The notes under the pieces are model-generated. The model searched no databases, was not told where the DNA came from, and saw only the letters and a list, made by a program, of their open reading frames with translations. 64,000 nt of DNA, from contig JAZNUB010000066.1 of assembly GCA_045592105.1 (NCBI GenBank), positions 46,649 to 110,648 on the forward strand. Direction: 5' to 3'. Positions 52,492-60,207 of the stretch are shown here, piece after piece (the stretch's first letter is position 1; every line of letters begins with the position of its first letter). The DNA comes from SIG636 sp045592105. GTDB lineage: Bacteria > Bacillota > Clostridia > Oscillospirales > CAG-382. Made by a program: the position numbers and the translations under genes.

Positions 52492-53158
52492 ACCCGCCTC
52501 CATGCTGTGGGATTGTTGAAACTCTTTTGTACAATTTTACAAAAACACCTTGCAAAATGTATTCAAAAAAAAGAAAAATAGTTGTAAAATCACGCAATGC
52601 AGTTTAATATTTTTACTTGCTTTTTAGAGATACGCCTGCAATATTGTAGGCGTACTTTTTATACACACAAAGGAGGAATCTTATCACAAGGCTGTGTGTG
52701 ACCGAAAGAGGGTAAATGTGGTTACGACAAGAATTGTGTAAGCTGCATTTGCAAACAGCCAACCGTCAGCGGTAGACGGCTTGAAATGTAGTTTGTGAAT
52801 TATACCGCAAATGCTTCCGTACAGCATAGAAGTACGGCAATGTTTCCGGGATTTACGTTGTAATAACAAATCTCTACCGAACGCCAAGTTTAGGGGGCGG
52901 CAGATTTATGATCTGCACTCGGTATGCGCAGCCGTTTGTCGGCACTCTGTTCTGCAGAGTTGCGCTGGGGCAGTCTTCTCTAATGGGAAAATGAGTCCAT
53001 AGTCCTAACCTTTTCTACAACTGAATAGTAGCTCTCTGCGATGAAGTGGAATGACCTTCTTTTCGGAAGTTATTTTTAAATGATTCTCTTATCGAAATGA
53101 TCCCCTCATTTTCGATATGATTATGATTAGCCTTTCGGAAATGATTATATGACCATCA

Positions 53159-53206
53159 TTCGGTGCCGTTTCTATCAGGCGCAAGCAAGATAGAAACGGC
53201 ACCGAA
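53159..53206. repeat. 18-bp perfect inverted repeat with a 12-base loop
   Basis: TTCGGTGCCGTTTCTATC and its complement flank AGGCGCAAGCAA. A second pair (GCGGCAAGGCAT 53227-53238 and its complement 53309-53320) lies just downstream with a 70-base interior. Together they form a structured block between repeat clusters. Confidence 0.75.
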
Positions 53207-53470
53207 GACAGGGTCGGAGGTGCCGTGCGGCAAGGCATTCCGGGACTATAAGAAACGAAAACGGGAGAAACGGCAGGTAAAGTCGCTGAAACTGCCAATG
53301 GGTGAGCTATGCCTTGCCGCGTTATGATGTGCTCTTTCAAATGATAAATGACCTACTTACCGGATATGATAGATGATTCTATTATTCGGAATGATGATTC
53401 GAAATGATTTACTTTTCGGAAGTCTTCCATGATTTGTAATAGATTTATATTTGCACGCCTGCGGCGTGTT

Positions 53471-53534
53471 CCGGCTGTTTGATGTTCAAAGTACAACCTT
53501 TTTATATGACACAAATTAAACATCAAACAGTCGG
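53471..53534. repeat. 16-bp inverted repeat
   Basis: CCGGCTGTTTGATGTT (53471-53486) pairs with AACATCAAACAGTCGG (53519-53534), one G-T pair, across a 32-base AT-rich interior. Confidence 0.65.
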
Positions 53535-53644
53535 CTGAAAATAGTCCTCATTAAAGATTTATAACAGATTCCTTTTCATCTTTCCGATATGATTATGACC
53601 GTCCTTTCGGAATGATGCGCTCAAAAACGACCTTCCTTTTCAAA

Positions 53645-53686
53645 GGCGGCGCAGGAGATTGGAGCTCCTGCGCCGCCGATTTTTTT
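53645..53686 (+). terminator. Strong intrinsic terminator upstream of the integrase
   Basis: A 13-bp GC-rich stem (GGCGGCGCAGGAG and CTCCTGCGCCGCC, 7-base loop) is followed by GATTTTTTT on the plus strand. It would shield the integrase gene from read-through. Confidence 0.85.
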
Positions 53687-53804
53687 GCCCTGTTGGAAAA
53701 TATTTGAAAGTCATAGCGTTTTTTACTTGCCAACGGCGATCTCCTGTTTCATACTCCCTCTGCCTTAATCGAAAAGGCAAAAATAATTACAAGGAGTGAT
53801 GCCA

Positions 53805-54863
53805 ATGAGTGAAAACTCAAAACAGAATGACATCGTAACTGAAATCCTGGATGCAGCGTTTGACAAGCCCTGGGAGGTGTATTCCCCGGAGGAATTTAAG
53901 CACCAGTTAGCGGAAACACAAGCCGAGGTCAAAAAGCTGACACCCGAGCAGGAAGCAACAAAGATGCACAAGCGTATGAATCTTCGTGTACAGGCTACTT
54001 CGATTTACAGAAAGGATCGGCACAGAAGTGAGGCAACACGCAAACGATATTATCAAGCCTTCTGCTACGCCTGCGACTATCTTGCCGATACCTGTAATCT
54101 GCAAAAGGTCTCTAACATTACACCTACGCATTTCCGCAAGGTGGTGGAGTATTGGAAGTCATACAAAGCGCCGAGCACTATTCAGACGGAAGTTTCCGGC
54201 TTTCGTAAATACTGCGGATATGCGAAATGCAAACACAAGATGCCTGAAAACACGGAATTGAAACTCCCGAAGCGTGAACCTAAAAAGTACAACCGTGGAT
54301 GGTTGCTCACTGAGTATCAGAAGGCTCGTGAACTTGCTGAATCTATGAATCGGTTTGATGTGCGCGACGGCTTGGATCTCGGATGGCACTTGGGACTTCG
54401 TATCATCGAAGCCTGTCAACTCAAGGTTGGAGATGTGAAGAAGGCTCTTGGATGGGGCGGCCCTGATATTAAGGGCAAGGGCGGTCAGACTCGTTTCGTG
54501 AAGATTGAGACCGAGGAACAGTTGGAATTGCTGAAACGCTTTTATCGCGAAGCCAAGACAAGGGGACTTACGGACAATGATTTTATTATCAGCAAGTCGA
54601 TTTATAAAGGTCCGCTTATGGAGAAGAAATCTATCGAAAACTGGATCTACAATCACCGCAAGGAATTTACCGATCCTGACCGTCAGAAGAAGGTTACTCC
54701 CGGCAAGAAGCCTCGTATTGATAAGCTTGTATTCCACGGGCTTCGCCATAGCTACAATCAAAACCGTGAAAAATGGTTAGATGGTGATCCGAGAAAACTC
54801 CAAAAGCTCAGTCAAGGTTTAGGACACCGCCGTTTAGAGGTAAATGATATTTATAGAGAATAA
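53805..54863 (+). CDS. Tyrosine recombinase / integrase of an integrative element
   Basis: 352 residues from ATG 53805, 8 bases after AAGGAG; the ATG at 53799 is too close to it. A core-binding domain (about 60-150: RYYQAFCYACDYLADTCNLQ) is followed by a catalytic domain. The Arg lies in GWHLGLRIIEACQLKVGDV, HxxR in VFHGLRHSYNQN, and GHRRLEVNDIY provides the Tyr two residues before the end. It is the integrase closest to the tRNA-Leu site (2.1 kb), so it is the best candidate for integration there. Confidence 0.88.
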   Translation: MSENSKQNDIVTEILDAAFDKPWEVYSPEEFKHQLAETQAEVKKLTPEQEATKMHKRMNLRVQATSIYRKDRHRSEATRKRYYQAFCYACDYLADTCNLQKVSNITPTHFRKVVEYWKSYKAPSTIQTEVSGFRKYCGYAKCKHKMPENTELKLPKREPKKYNRGWLLTEYQKARELAESMNRFDVRDGLDLGWHLGLRIIEACQLKVGDVKKALGWGGPDIKGKGGQTRFVKIETEEQLELLKRFYREAKTRGLTDNDFIISKSIYKGPLMEKKSIENWIYNHRKEFTDPDRQKKVTPGKKPRIDKLVFHGLRHSYNQNREKWLDGDPRKLQKLSQGLGHRRLEVNDIYRE

Positions 54864-54874
54864 GGAGGAGATAA

Positions 54875-55039
54875 GTGGGCAGAGAGGTTAAAATCATTCT
54901 CAAATCTCACATACCTGAAGATGAAATTGAAGCATTGGCAAAATGCTTCCTGCCGGACATATTAGACTTCTTTGTATCCGAAGAAGGCAGACAAGAATTT
55001 GAACAGTGGAAAAGAGAGCAATCTGAAAATAACGACTAA
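54875..55039 (+). CDS. Small protein downstream of the integrase
   Basis: 54 residues from a GTG at 54875, 4-5 bases after AAGGAGGAG and 11 bp after the integrase stop (MGREVKIILKSHIPEDEIEA ... EFEQWKREQSENND). Helical and acidic. It sits between the integrase and a strong terminator, so it is co-transcribed. An excision or control factor is possible but unproven. Confidence 0.7.
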   Translation: MGREVKIILKSHIPEDEIEALAKCFLPDILDFFVSEEGRQEFEQWKREQSENND

Positions 55040-55083
55040 AATAACTGCGGTACGAAGTTACAGTCGTGCCGCAGTTATTTTTA
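55040..55083 (+). terminator. Intrinsic terminator of the integrase operon
   Basis: A 16-bp stem (AATAACTGCGGTACGA and TCGTGCCGCAGTTATT, 8-base loop) is followed by a T run, directly after the stop codon at 55039. Confidence 0.9.
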
Positions 55084-55195
55084 AAATCAGAGTATTCGAT
55101 TTTTGTATATACAACCATTGAATTTCTCTTGTTTTTTTGTTATAATTTCTATACTATCATGAAAGTTAAAGAACACGAAAAGAAAGGGAGCTATT

Positions 55196-55774
55196 ATGAG
55201 AAAAATCGAATTGTGCGGCTCACAAAATGAAGTTTACAAAAAAATTGCTAATCTTGGTTTGAATAATTCGTGTGATGCTGAACAAATTGTCACTTTCTTA
55301 GAACATAACAAAGAGTTGCTATGCTCTGACGAAAAAATCGAAACAAGTATGGAAATACCCAAATCATCACCCGGTATGATGAGTATGGTTATTATGAGAA
55401 AAAACTTGTATGTTAATTTGAAAGTTTCCACAATACTTATCGTTGCTTTATTATTAGATATACATATGACAGAGGGATTTGCTCAATTGTTAATTGCAAT
55501 GATGGGTGTCGGCAGTCAAGCTATTGTTGCTTTTAGTGAAGAAAATGGCGAAAAGTGTATTATCAAAGAAACATTGAAAACACAGGACAAAACAGGGCAT
55601 CCCAGTATACTTTCTAAATTTAGAGGAGAATGTTGTAACAACAATTTTAACTGCAAATATAGAATCGATGGCACGTGTTGTTGTACGCCAGATAAGATAA
55701 AAGAAATATTTGATGATTTAGTATCTTGTAATATGTTTAAGAAGGTAGGGGATTTTTATAAATATCAGTGGTAG
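55196..55774 (+). CDS. Protein with a hydrophobic central segment, unknown function, paired with a metallopeptidase
   Basis: 192 residues after AAAGGGAGC. The middle has a hydrophobic stretch (VSTILIVALLLDIHMTEGFA and LLIAMMGVGSQAIVAF). A Cys-rich part follows (GECCNNNFNCKYRIDGTCCC), and the end looks like a small winged helix (DKIKEIFDDLVSCNMFKKVG). The next reading frame overlaps its 3' end. No family recognised; the pair may be a membrane-signal and protease unit. Confidence 0.6.
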   Translation: MRKIELCGSQNEVYKKIANLGLNNSCDAEQIVTFLEHNKELLCSDEKIETSMEIPKSSPGMMSMVIMRKNLYVNLKVSTILIVALLLDIHMTEGFAQLLIAMMGVGSQAIVAFSEENGEKCIIKETLKTQDKTGHPSILSKFRGECCNNNFNCKYRIDGTCCCTPDKIKEIFDDLVSCNMFKKVGDFYKYQW

Positions 55775-55919
55775 AGAGGAATATGAGGTTAGCCCCGAAG
55801 AAGTAAGATATTATAATGGTTTAATCGGTCATACTCCTTTTAGTTTCTTTCAAAGTGTAGATAAACCTGTTGTAATATTTGATTACTATGAGCATTATGC
55901 TTCTAAACTGCTTGAGGAC

Positions 55920-56852
55920 TTGTGTAATGCGTGTAACATAGAATGTAAATGTACAGTTGAATATTTGCAAGATTCTAACGTTGAAGCAATGTGTAGTTAT
56001 GATGGAAAAGAGAACAAAGTAATCATATTTGAAGGCGCTTTGTTATCAATTTACAGGTTTGCTTCTATTCTATCCTGTATCTACAGAACCGTAGCTATGA
56101 AAGATGAACGCTCAGATGTAAAATGTTATAACTTTCAAATCAACACAACAACGGATAATGGTGTTAAAATAGATACATCAATAATCATATCAGCTTCAAT
56201 AGAAGAAAATATTATAACTGATTACATTGCAATGGTAGCACTGAAAATAATTATTGCACATGAAATCGGACATTTATTAAGCGGTCATATACAGTATCGA
56301 CAGCAGCGCGGAGAAAGCGGAATTGCATTCTCAATGGCTAACACAAATTCTAGTGTGGACAACGAAACCTTGCAAGTTATGGAAATAGATGCAGACCAGT
56401 TTTCTGCATGTCAAATTATGACTATCATGGAAAACGATTTACTCAATGATGAAAAATTGAAGTCAATACTTCTAGATCATAAACAAATTTATAGATTAGT
56501 AGGTAGTGCCATACAATGCGTTTTTTATCTCATTGGCATAAAAAATGACTTTTGGAAAACTGAAACACCATCCCGATATACACATCCCCCTGCGTGTACA
56601 AGAGTGAATCTGTTTTTGGACATTATGCGATTACAAATGGGCAAGGAACGAGAAGGAGATTGGGCGCAAATTGCCAATGGCGTGATAATTGCTCAAAAGA
56701 ACATATATGCGTATTACGGAACAGATTATGCAAACCCTATACAATTTGTTACTGATATTATGGGAAAAGACGAATACGGAAATTGTTTGCTTGATAAATG
56801 GCGAGAAATAAAACCCAAATTCGCAGAATTATCTCAATTACCATTTATTTAG
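55920..56852 (+). CDS. HExxH metallopeptidase (ImmA/IrrE- or Lit-like), start uncertain
   Basis: 310 residues from a TTG at 55920. The active site is KIIIAHEIGHLLSGHIQ (HExxH) and a downstream Glu lies in VMEIDADQFSACQIMTIM, the gluzincin pattern of ImmA/IrrE-type or phage-exclusion peptidases. The frame stays open and protein-like upstream (EEYEVSPEEVRYYNGLIGHT, DKPVVIFDYYEHYASKLLED) back to 55749, with no ATG, GTG or TTG. Translation may therefore begin at an ATT near 55752, be coupled to the previous gene, or the two genes may be one with a frameshift in the GGGG at 55748-55751. Its cleavage target is unknown; the setting suggests element control or defence. Confidence 0.7.
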   Translation: MCNACNIECKCTVEYLQDSNVEAMCSYDGKENKVIIFEGALLSIYRFASILSCIYRTVAMKDERSDVKCYNFQINTTTDNGVKIDTSIIISASIEENIITDYIAMVALKIIIAHEIGHLLSGHIQYRQQRGESGIAFSMANTNSSVDNETLQVMEIDADQFSACQIMTIMENDLLNDEKLKSILLDHKQIYRLVGSAIQCVFYLIGIKNDFWKTETPSRYTHPPACTRVNLFLDIMRLQMGKEREGDWAQIANGVIIAQKNIYAYYGTDYANPIQFVTDIMGKDEYGNCLLDKWREIKPKFAELSQLPFI

Positions 56853-56865
56853 TCTAGCTAATATA

Positions 56866-56893
56866 AAAGTGGCATCGCATTTGATGCCACTTT
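56866..56893 (+). terminator. Intrinsic terminator of the metallopeptidase gene
   Basis: AAAGTGGCATC and GATGCCACTTT pair across 5 bases, 15 bases past the stop codon. Confidence 0.8.
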
Positions 56894-56943
56894 CATATTT
56901 CAGTAGATTATATTGAACAATTGGAAATTATTTTAAGAAAACA

Positions 56944-56986
56944 ACAAACCCGAACGTTTCACCGATTGGTAAAAGGTTCGGGTTTG
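56944..56986 (-). terminator. Terminator of the tRNA-Leu gene
   Basis: AAACCCGAAC and GTTCGGGTTT pair, with a T-rich tail on the minus strand, 8 bases past the tRNA 3' end. It aligns gap-free with the hairpin beside the 35741 repeat. Confidence 0.8.
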
Positions 56987-56991
56987 AATGC

Positions 56992-57013
56992 TTTGGTGCG
57001 GGTAGCAGGACTT
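56992..57013 (-). repeat. tRNA-Leu 3' end, direct-repeat partner of 35741-35762 (candidate attachment site)
   Basis: 22 identical bases shared with 35741-35762 in the same orientation, 21.25 kb apart. The copy here is part of the intact tRNA, as expected when an element integrates into a tRNA 3' end and restores it. Confidence 0.7.
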
Positions 57014-57080
57014 GAACCTGTACAGAGTTGCCCCCACTAGAACCTGAATCTAGCGCGTCTGCCAATTCCGCCATACCCGC
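56994..57080 (-). tRNA. tRNA-Leu (anticodon CAG)
   Basis: 87 bases including encoded CCA. The acceptor stem pairs GCGGGTA with TACCCGC, and the anticodon stem-loop is CTAGA-TTCAGGT-TCTAG, giving CAG. A long variable arm (GTGGGGGCAACTCTGTA region) and a T-arm GGTTCAAGTCC are present. This is a class II tRNA, as expected for leucine. Confidence 0.95.
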
Positions 57081-57119
57081 AAATATACGCTTGAGAACTG
57101 TTTTCTCAAGACCTAAGAC

Positions 57120-57148
57120 ATTGTACCGCAAAATTGCTTAAATGTCAA
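57120..57148 (-). promoter_or_regulatory. Promoter of tRNA-Leu
   Basis: On the minus strand TTGACA (57148-57143), a 17-base spacer and TACAAT (57125-57120), about 40 bases before the mature tRNA 5' end. Confidence 0.85.
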
Positions 57149-57173
57149 TACCAAATTTGTTCATTGGCAACCA

Positions 57174-57440
57174 CTATTTCATTCGAGAAGCTTTTCTTCG
57201 AAAATAAGAAATGTACATAGTGACGATAGCAACAATGCTGTATATACCAACAACCAAAAACGCCGTTGATGCACTAAACTGTTGCCAATATTCACTAATT
57301 GCGGGAAACCAGCCACAAATTAAATGGGTTAAAATAAAAGCAAATATCGGAAAACAAAGATAAGAAAGAGTTATGATAAGAAGGAAATACACATTTGTTG
57401 CCGCGGAGTTAAAGGGGAAAATATATCGCATTTGTTTCAC
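57174..57440 (-). CDS. Small three-helix membrane protein, unknown function
   Basis: 88 residues with hydrophobic segments at about 16-42 and 57-78 (VYFLLIITLSYLCFPIFAFI and TAFLVVGIYSIVAIVTMYIS) and a basic end (RRKASRMK). It overlaps the ruvX stop by 4 bases, so it is translated from the same mRNA as prmC and ruvX. No family recognised. Confidence 0.65.
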   Translation of the reverse strand: MKQMRYIFPFNSAATNVYFLLIITLSYLCFPIFAFILTHLICGWFPAISEYWQQFSASTAFLVVGIYSIVAIVTMYISYFRRKASRMK

Positions 57441-57853
57441 CTCTTTGCATTACTGTCCAGATATGACTGTAATATTATCTGTGCGGCAACAGCATCCAAA
57501 ACGCTTTTCCTCTTTGAGCCGTACACGCCCCCCTCGGACAGATAACGAACGGCTTCAGCAGAGGTAAAACGCTCATCATAATAAAATATCGGCAAGTCGC
57601 ATTTTTCTTTTAATAAATCCGCAAAACGATGCGTGCGCTCAACGCGATACTCATTCTTGCCGTCTGTAGTTTTAGGAAGCCCTAAAACTAACGCTTGCCC
57701 ACCAAGCTCTACTGCTTTTTGTGCAGTTTTTTCTGCCGCATCCTCAATACCCTTTACCTTTAACACGCAAACCGCGCTTGCTATAACTCCTCCAAAATCC
57801 GAAGAAGCGATGCCTACACGCGCATCTCCAAAATCAACGCCTATATACTTCAT
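57437..57853 (-). CDS. ruvX: Holliday junction resolvase-like protein RuvX (YqgF)
   Basis: 138 residues from ATG 57853 (a GTG lies two codons earlier). The RNase H-like fold shows YIGVDFGDARVGIASSDFGG, LVLGLPKTTDGKNEYR, and FYYDERFTSAEAVRYLSEGG, with DAVAAQIILQSYL at the end. It is linked to pre-16S rRNA 5' maturation and recombination. The usual length and all acidic residues are present. Confidence 0.92.
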   Translation of the reverse strand: MKYIGVDFGDARVGIASSDFGGVIASAVCVLKVKGIEDAAEKTAQKAVELGGQALVLGLPKTTDGKNEYRVERTHRFADLLKEKCDLPIFYYDERFTSAEAVRYLSEGGVYGSKRKSVLDAVAAQIILQSYLDSNAKR

Positions 57854-57859
57854 ATCCAC

Positions 57860-58708
57860 CTACGCTTTATCGCCAAGCACAACACGCTCTATGCCGCCGT
57901 AATCCTTAAATATAGCAACGGAATACCCCATAACCTTAAGCATTTCGGCAACCAAAGGCGCCTGACCAATACCAACCTCAAATAAAATTCTGTGTTTTTC
58001 TTTCATAATAAGATCAGCATTTGCGATGATGTATCTGTAATACTTCAAGCCGTTCTCACCACCATCCAAAGCGGTTTCGGGCTCATATTGAACTTGTATA
58101 GAAAGATTTTGTATATCAGCGGTAGGAATATACGGGGGGTTGCAAACCAAAAGGTCAAAGCCTTCTCCCCACTCATTCGAAAGCGATGCAAGCTCATCGG
58201 GATCTAAAACGTCAACGCGTTTAACCTTGATGTTAGGATACTTTTCAAGATTGGCCTCAGTATACAGTAGCGCCTTTAAGGAAAGCTCTGCTGCCGCACC
58301 GCGTACGCCCTTAACGTTTTCTGCAATCGCCATAGACACACAGCCGCTACCTGCACAAAGCTCCACAAAGCTGCCGCCACCGTTTAATATACCGATTGCC
58401 GCCTTGGCAAGTATCTCGGTATCACTTCTGGGTATAAAGCACCCAGGGCCCACCTTAACCTCCAAGCCGTAAAACCAACAGCTGCCTAAAACATATTGTA
58501 TAGGTATGCCTGCACCGATTTTGTTCACGGCATCCGCAAGAAGGTATGGCAACCCGTCCGGTGCGACATCATCAAGGTGCGCTAAAAGCACTGCCCTTTC
58601 CGCACCAAGGTAGTGGGACAATAAAATATCTGTTGCAACCTGTGCTTCATCTCCAAGCACGGTTTCAAGTATCTCTTTAGTTTGTTCTCTGCATTCCCTT
58701 ACGGTCAT
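57860..58708 (-). CDS. prmC: Release factor glutamine methyltransferase
   Basis: 282 residues. An N-terminal helical domain is followed by a class I methyltransferase: SFVELCAGSGCVSMAIAENV (SAM binding) and LLVCNPPYIPTADI (NPPY, glutamine binding). It N5-methylates the GGQ glutamine of RF1/RF2. It overlaps the DUF1385 gene by 4 bases, a common Clostridia order. Confidence 0.93.
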   Translation of the reverse strand: MTVRECREQTKEILETVLGDEAQVATDILLSHYLGAERAVLLAHLDDVAPDGLPYLLADAVNKIGAGIPIQYVLGSCWFYGLEVKVGPGCFIPRSDTEILAKAAIGILNGGGSFVELCAGSGCVSMAIAENVKGVRGAAAELSLKALLYTEANLEKYPNIKVKRVDVLDPDELASLSNEWGEGFDLLVCNPPYIPTADIQNLSIQVQYEPETALDGGENGLKYYRYIIANADLIMKEKHRILFEVGIGQAPLVAEMLKVMGYSVAIFKDYGGIERVVLGDKA

Positions 58709-59748
58709 TTGTTTTCTCCGTTAGCTTCTTTATTGTTTTCTTTTATCTTTCCGTGTATATCGTATCCTTCTTCAAAAGGCACATCAAACTCGGGAAACTC
58801 TTCAATAAGAGCTGTTTTCAAGGAAACGATAGCAACCTCTATAATACTATCATCAGGCTCACGGGTGGTAATTCTTTGCATCCACAAGCCGGGTGCGGAC
58901 AAAATGCGTGTTATAAAATTATCGTGCTTGCCTGCAAACATTATAAACTCGTAGCTTATGCCAACAAGCAAGGGCAATATAAGGATTTTTGCTAAAACCC
59001 TAAGCCAAACAGTTTCAAAATCTACGAACGAATATAAAATAGCAGTACCAAGAATGGATATAATAAGAACTACAAATATAAACGATGTGCCGCAGCGAGG
59101 ATGGAAACGCTTTTGCTTCTTAACGTTTTCAACCGTAAGCTCCAAGCCCTTTTCGTAGCAGAAGATGCTTTTATGCTCGGCACCGTGATACTGATATGTA
59201 CGGCGAATGTCTTTTAACAACGAAGTGGAGGCGATATATGCTATAAAAATAGCTATTTTAATAACACCCTCCAAAATGCTTTGCACAACCTCGTTAAACT
59301 CAACTACCTTTTTGAGCATATCAACTATCCACAAAGGTAAAAAGAAAAACAAGCCAAACGCCAAAGCAACGCCTATAATAACCGCTATAAAAGAAATAAC
59401 AGCCATTAAAGACTTGCCGAAAACCTTGGTAAGCCATTTTTCGAACTTGCCGGGCTCTTCTTCCTCTAATCCCAACATCTCAGTTGCATCTGTAAGTGTT
59501 GTAAAAGACATAAGCAAGGTTTCAATAAAATTGATAACGCCGCGAAGTATCGGTATGTTTATCCACTTATGTTTTTGCTTTAAGCTTGTATAATCCTTGG
59601 CTCTTACAGTAATCTTATTATCGTCATAACGCCTTACGGCGAGTGCTATTCTTTTTTTAGACTTCATCATAACGCCTTCGATAAGCGCCTGACCGCCAAC
59701 GCTGCCCAAACGGGAGCAGGAAGTATTGCAATTTTCTTTTTTAGCCAA
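58705..59748 (-). CDS. DUF1385 family membrane protein (YqhQ-like)
   Basis: 347 residues. Family hallmarks are GGQALIEGVMMKSKKRIALA near the N-terminus, TYQYHGAEHKSIFCYEKGLE and FHPRCGTSFIFVVLIISI. There are four to five transmembrane helices. The start is TTG 59748, 9 bases after AAAGGAGC. Biochemical role unknown; the neighbourhood with prmC is conserved in Firmicutes. Confidence 0.9.
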   Translation of the reverse strand: MAKKENCNTSCSRLGSVGGQALIEGVMMKSKKRIALAVRRYDDNKITVRAKDYTSLKQKHKWINIPILRGVINFIETLLMSFTTLTDATEMLGLEEEEPGKFEKWLTKVFGKSLMAVISFIAVIIGVALAFGLFFFLPLWIVDMLKKVVEFNEVVQSILEGVIKIAIFIAYIASTSLLKDIRRTYQYHGAEHKSIFCYEKGLELTVENVKKQKRFHPRCGTSFIFVVLIISILGTAILYSFVDFETVWLRVLAKILILPLLVGISYEFIMFAGKHDNFITRILSAPGLWMQRITTREPDDSIIEVAIVSLKTALIEEFPEFDVPFEEGYDIHGKIKENNKEANGENK

Positions 59749-59868
59749 AACGAAAAGCTCCTTTCCATATTACTACTTGAAAAATATTTAACATCGTATT
59801 ATAATATATTATAATCTATTTGCAAAAAAAATCAACCGCTTTTTGCTATTAATTGAAAGGATATGTAT

Positions 59869-60207
59869 ATGCCGAAAATATTCACTAAAAACGATAGCGG
59901 CTTCATTTGCAAAGCGTGCGGTAAGGAAGTAAAACCGTTGGGCTACAGCTCTCGCAATCACTGCCCTTATTGTCTGGCATCTCTGCACGTTGATATTAAC
60001 CCGGGGGATAGAGCTTGCGAGTGCGGGGGGATTATGTACCCTGCCGCAGTTACTCCGCACCCCAAACAAGGCTATGTTATTACACATAAATGCTCTGTGT
60101 GCGGCAAGGTTGGTAACAACAAATGCGCCGATGACGATGATATGGCGTTGCTGATTAAATATACAAACCCGTATAATATCCCCGTGTTCAAGAAAGGTAA
60201 AGCATAA
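59869..60207 (+). CDS. RNHCP domain zinc-ribbon protein
   Basis: 112 residues from ATG 59869, 8 bases after GAAAGG. Four CxxC-type pairs (CKACG, HCPYCLASLH, CECGG, CSVCGK), with the signature SRNHCPYC, define the RNHCP family. Probably binds zinc and RNA or protein; function uncharacterised. The stop overlaps the next start (TAATG). Confidence 0.88.
   Translation: MPKIFTKNDSGFICKACGKEVKPLGYSSRNHCPYCLASLHVDINPGDRACECGGIMYPAAVTPHPKQGYVITHKCSVCGKVGNNKCADDDDMALLIKYTNPYNIPVFKKGKA

Larger units (their letters stand above)
53048..53632 (+). repeat. Iteron-like degenerate direct repeats (about ten copies in three clusters)
   Basis: Units around the pattern TTTTCGGAAATGATTATGA recur with variation near 53060, 53090, 53110, 53133, 53333, 53357, 53383, 53412, 53579 and 53604, about 20-26 bases apart within clusters. 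The clusters flank two hairpin structures. Such arrays are typical of replication or transfer origins or protein-binding control regions. Confidence 0.6.
52504..53804. other. 1.3-kb non-coding accessory region
   Basis: No convincing gene. A palindromic hairpin followed by CTTTTT lies at 52631-52660. AAAGGAGGAAT at 52671 is followed by a short, broken protein-like stretch, likely a gene relic. From 53040 on there are dispersed repeats and hairpins, listed separately, then a strong terminator before the integrase gene. Confidence 0.55.

Noticed and set aside
52684..53002. Short frames near 52.7-53.0 kb as a relaxase or replication gene
   Set aside because: A ribosome-like site and a faint relaxase-like start (VTTRIV) exist, but stops follow within a few codons in every frame; at most a relic.
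53089..53340. Minus-strand frame of 83 codons in the iteron region
   Set aside because: It spans two perfect hairpins and repeat units and has no start signal.
53048..53632. CRISPR array
   Set aside because: The repeats are degenerate, have unequal spacing and short gaps, and no cas gene is present.
56928..57131. Minus-strand open frame of 67 codons over tRNA-Leu
   Set aside because: It is the translated tRNA gene and its terminator, not a protein.
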